Positions 63,231 through 64,000 of a DNA stretch of 64,000 nucleotides are shown piece after piece; positions within the stretch are counted from its first letter, which is position 1, and each line of letters opens with the position of its first letter. The translations under genes were made by a program, and so were the position numbers. Source of the stretch: Vigna angularis (lineage: Eukaryota > Streptophyta > Magnoliopsida > Fabales > Fabaceae); the NCBI RefSeq assembly GCF_016808095.1, contig NC_068970.1, positions 15,854,501 through 15,918,500 on the forward strand. The letters run 5' to 3'. The notes below the pieces were generated by a model. The model had not been told where the DNA came from, made no database searches, and saw nothing but the letters and a program-made list of their open reading frames with translations.

Positions 63231-64000
63231 TTTTGGAGCCCACCGTGGGACCGGGGGGCATCCCTTATAACCATAAGGAACCGGACAAGGATGTAGTCTC
63301 ACCATCAACGTCAACAAGCATCTACGGCTTTACAGATAATTATTTTGATATAGATTCATTTTATTGTTTAATTTATATAATTTAATTTAAAATGTCTTAA
63401 TTCAATATTATAATATTGTTCAAGATTTATTAATGCAGTCACCAGTTAGCCAAATTTGGCATCTAAGTGTTCAACCATGCAACAACTCGGTCATTCAGCC
63501 TCATTGGTATTCAGCCGTTCGGCTTCACAGTACAGGTGATAGGACCATGCAGACCACTCGTCCAAGAGGAGAGCAAGAACCGAGCGGTGATAAAAGTTCT
63601 AAACGAACTGTCACTCTTGTACGCAAAACCCAGGGATCTTATGTGAAAAACACCTGGCCAAACCGAGCGGTGGGAAACGTTCTAAGTCAACGCTCACTCT
63701 CGTACGCAAAACCCAGGGACGTTATGTGAAAAATACCTGGTCCAAACCGAGCGGTGGGAAACGTTCTAGGTGATAGGACCATGCAGACCACTCGTCCAAG
63801 AGGAGAGCAAGAACCGAGCAGTGATAAAAGTTCTAAACGAACTGTCACTCTTGTACGCAAAACCCAGGGATGTTATGTGAAAAACACCTGGTCCAAACTG
63901 AGCGGTGGAAAACGTTCTAGGTGAACGCTCACTCTCGTACGCAAAACCCAGGGACGTTATGTGAAAAATACCTGGTCCAAACCGAGCGGTGGGGAACGTT
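63231..64000 (+). mobile_element. Internal start of the LTR retrotransposon, with primer site and tandem repeats
   Basis: The primer-binding region TGGAGCCCACCGTGGGACC is at 63234. Sequence to 63430 shows no gag. From 63536 the region is tandemly repeated. The frame at 63433-63729 is only a by-product of the repeat. The element runs out of the window. Confidence 0.6.
63536..64000. repeat. 234-bp tandem repeat with GAGCGGT motifs
   Basis: GTGATAGGACCATGCAGACC recurs at 63536 and 63770. Each unit contains two related half-units sharing GTACGCAAAACCCAGGGA, TTATGTGAAAAA and CCGAGCGGT. The array continues past the window end. Confidence 0.9.

Noticed and set aside
63433..63729. 98-aa frame
   Set aside because: Reads through the 234-bp tandem repeat; a by-product of its sequence.

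Overview
The window looks like nuclear DNA of a eudicot, most likely a phaseoloid legume (Vigna/Phaseolus type). The evidence is its AT-rich intergenic DNA, short GT-AG introns, plant-specific gene families, and repeats rich in ATCGATTAC/ACCGATTAC motifs as in legume LTR elements. The species assignment is inference. No prokaryotic features, tRNA, rRNA or CRISPR array were seen.

Layout. 1-1140: decayed Ty1/copia fragment. 1478-8878: a 7.4-kb Mutator-like element (MULE) with TIRs and a perfect 9-bp target duplication. It carries two convergent genes: a MuDR/FAR1-type transposase fused to an OTU cysteine-protease domain (+), and a plant mobile domain (MAIN-like) gene (-). Each gene has a large inverted repeat upstream of its start. 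11939-13687: an intact single-exon DUF4408/DUF761 protein gene (-). About 14893-20581: a decayed TIR transposon with remnants of a TE-borne gene and about 2.5 copies of a 1.2-kb tandem repeat, each copy with a long hairpin. 21790-26481: a young Ty1/copia element with 255-bp LTRs and a 5-bp target duplication, interrupted by one frameshift. 27076-30114: six-exon PTPMT1-type dual-specificity phosphatase (+). 31854-33277: four-exon DeSI/PPPDE protease (-). 39828-42387: nine-exon NUDT8-type Nudix hydrolase (-). About 43.2-53.2 kb: LTR and other transposon remnants. 57.5-58.05 kb: a truncated fragment resembling PTAC3. 58819-60724: a non-autonomous hAT-like element with a perfect 8-bp target duplication. 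62583 to the end: 5' LTR and start of another LTR retrotransposon with GAGCGGT-rich tandem repeats.

The four ordinary host genes (DUF761 protein, PTPMT1-like, DeSI-like, NUDT8-like) have intact reading frames and canonical splice sites, and do not form a pathway. The phosphatase and the DeSI gene are convergent. The most interesting locus is the MULE: one TSD-bounded unit joins a transposase, an OTU protease and a chromatin-silencing-related PMD protein, arranged tail to tail with similar inverted repeats in both promoter regions. The transposase is broken by one frameshift and three stops. The PMD gene is broken by a single stop.
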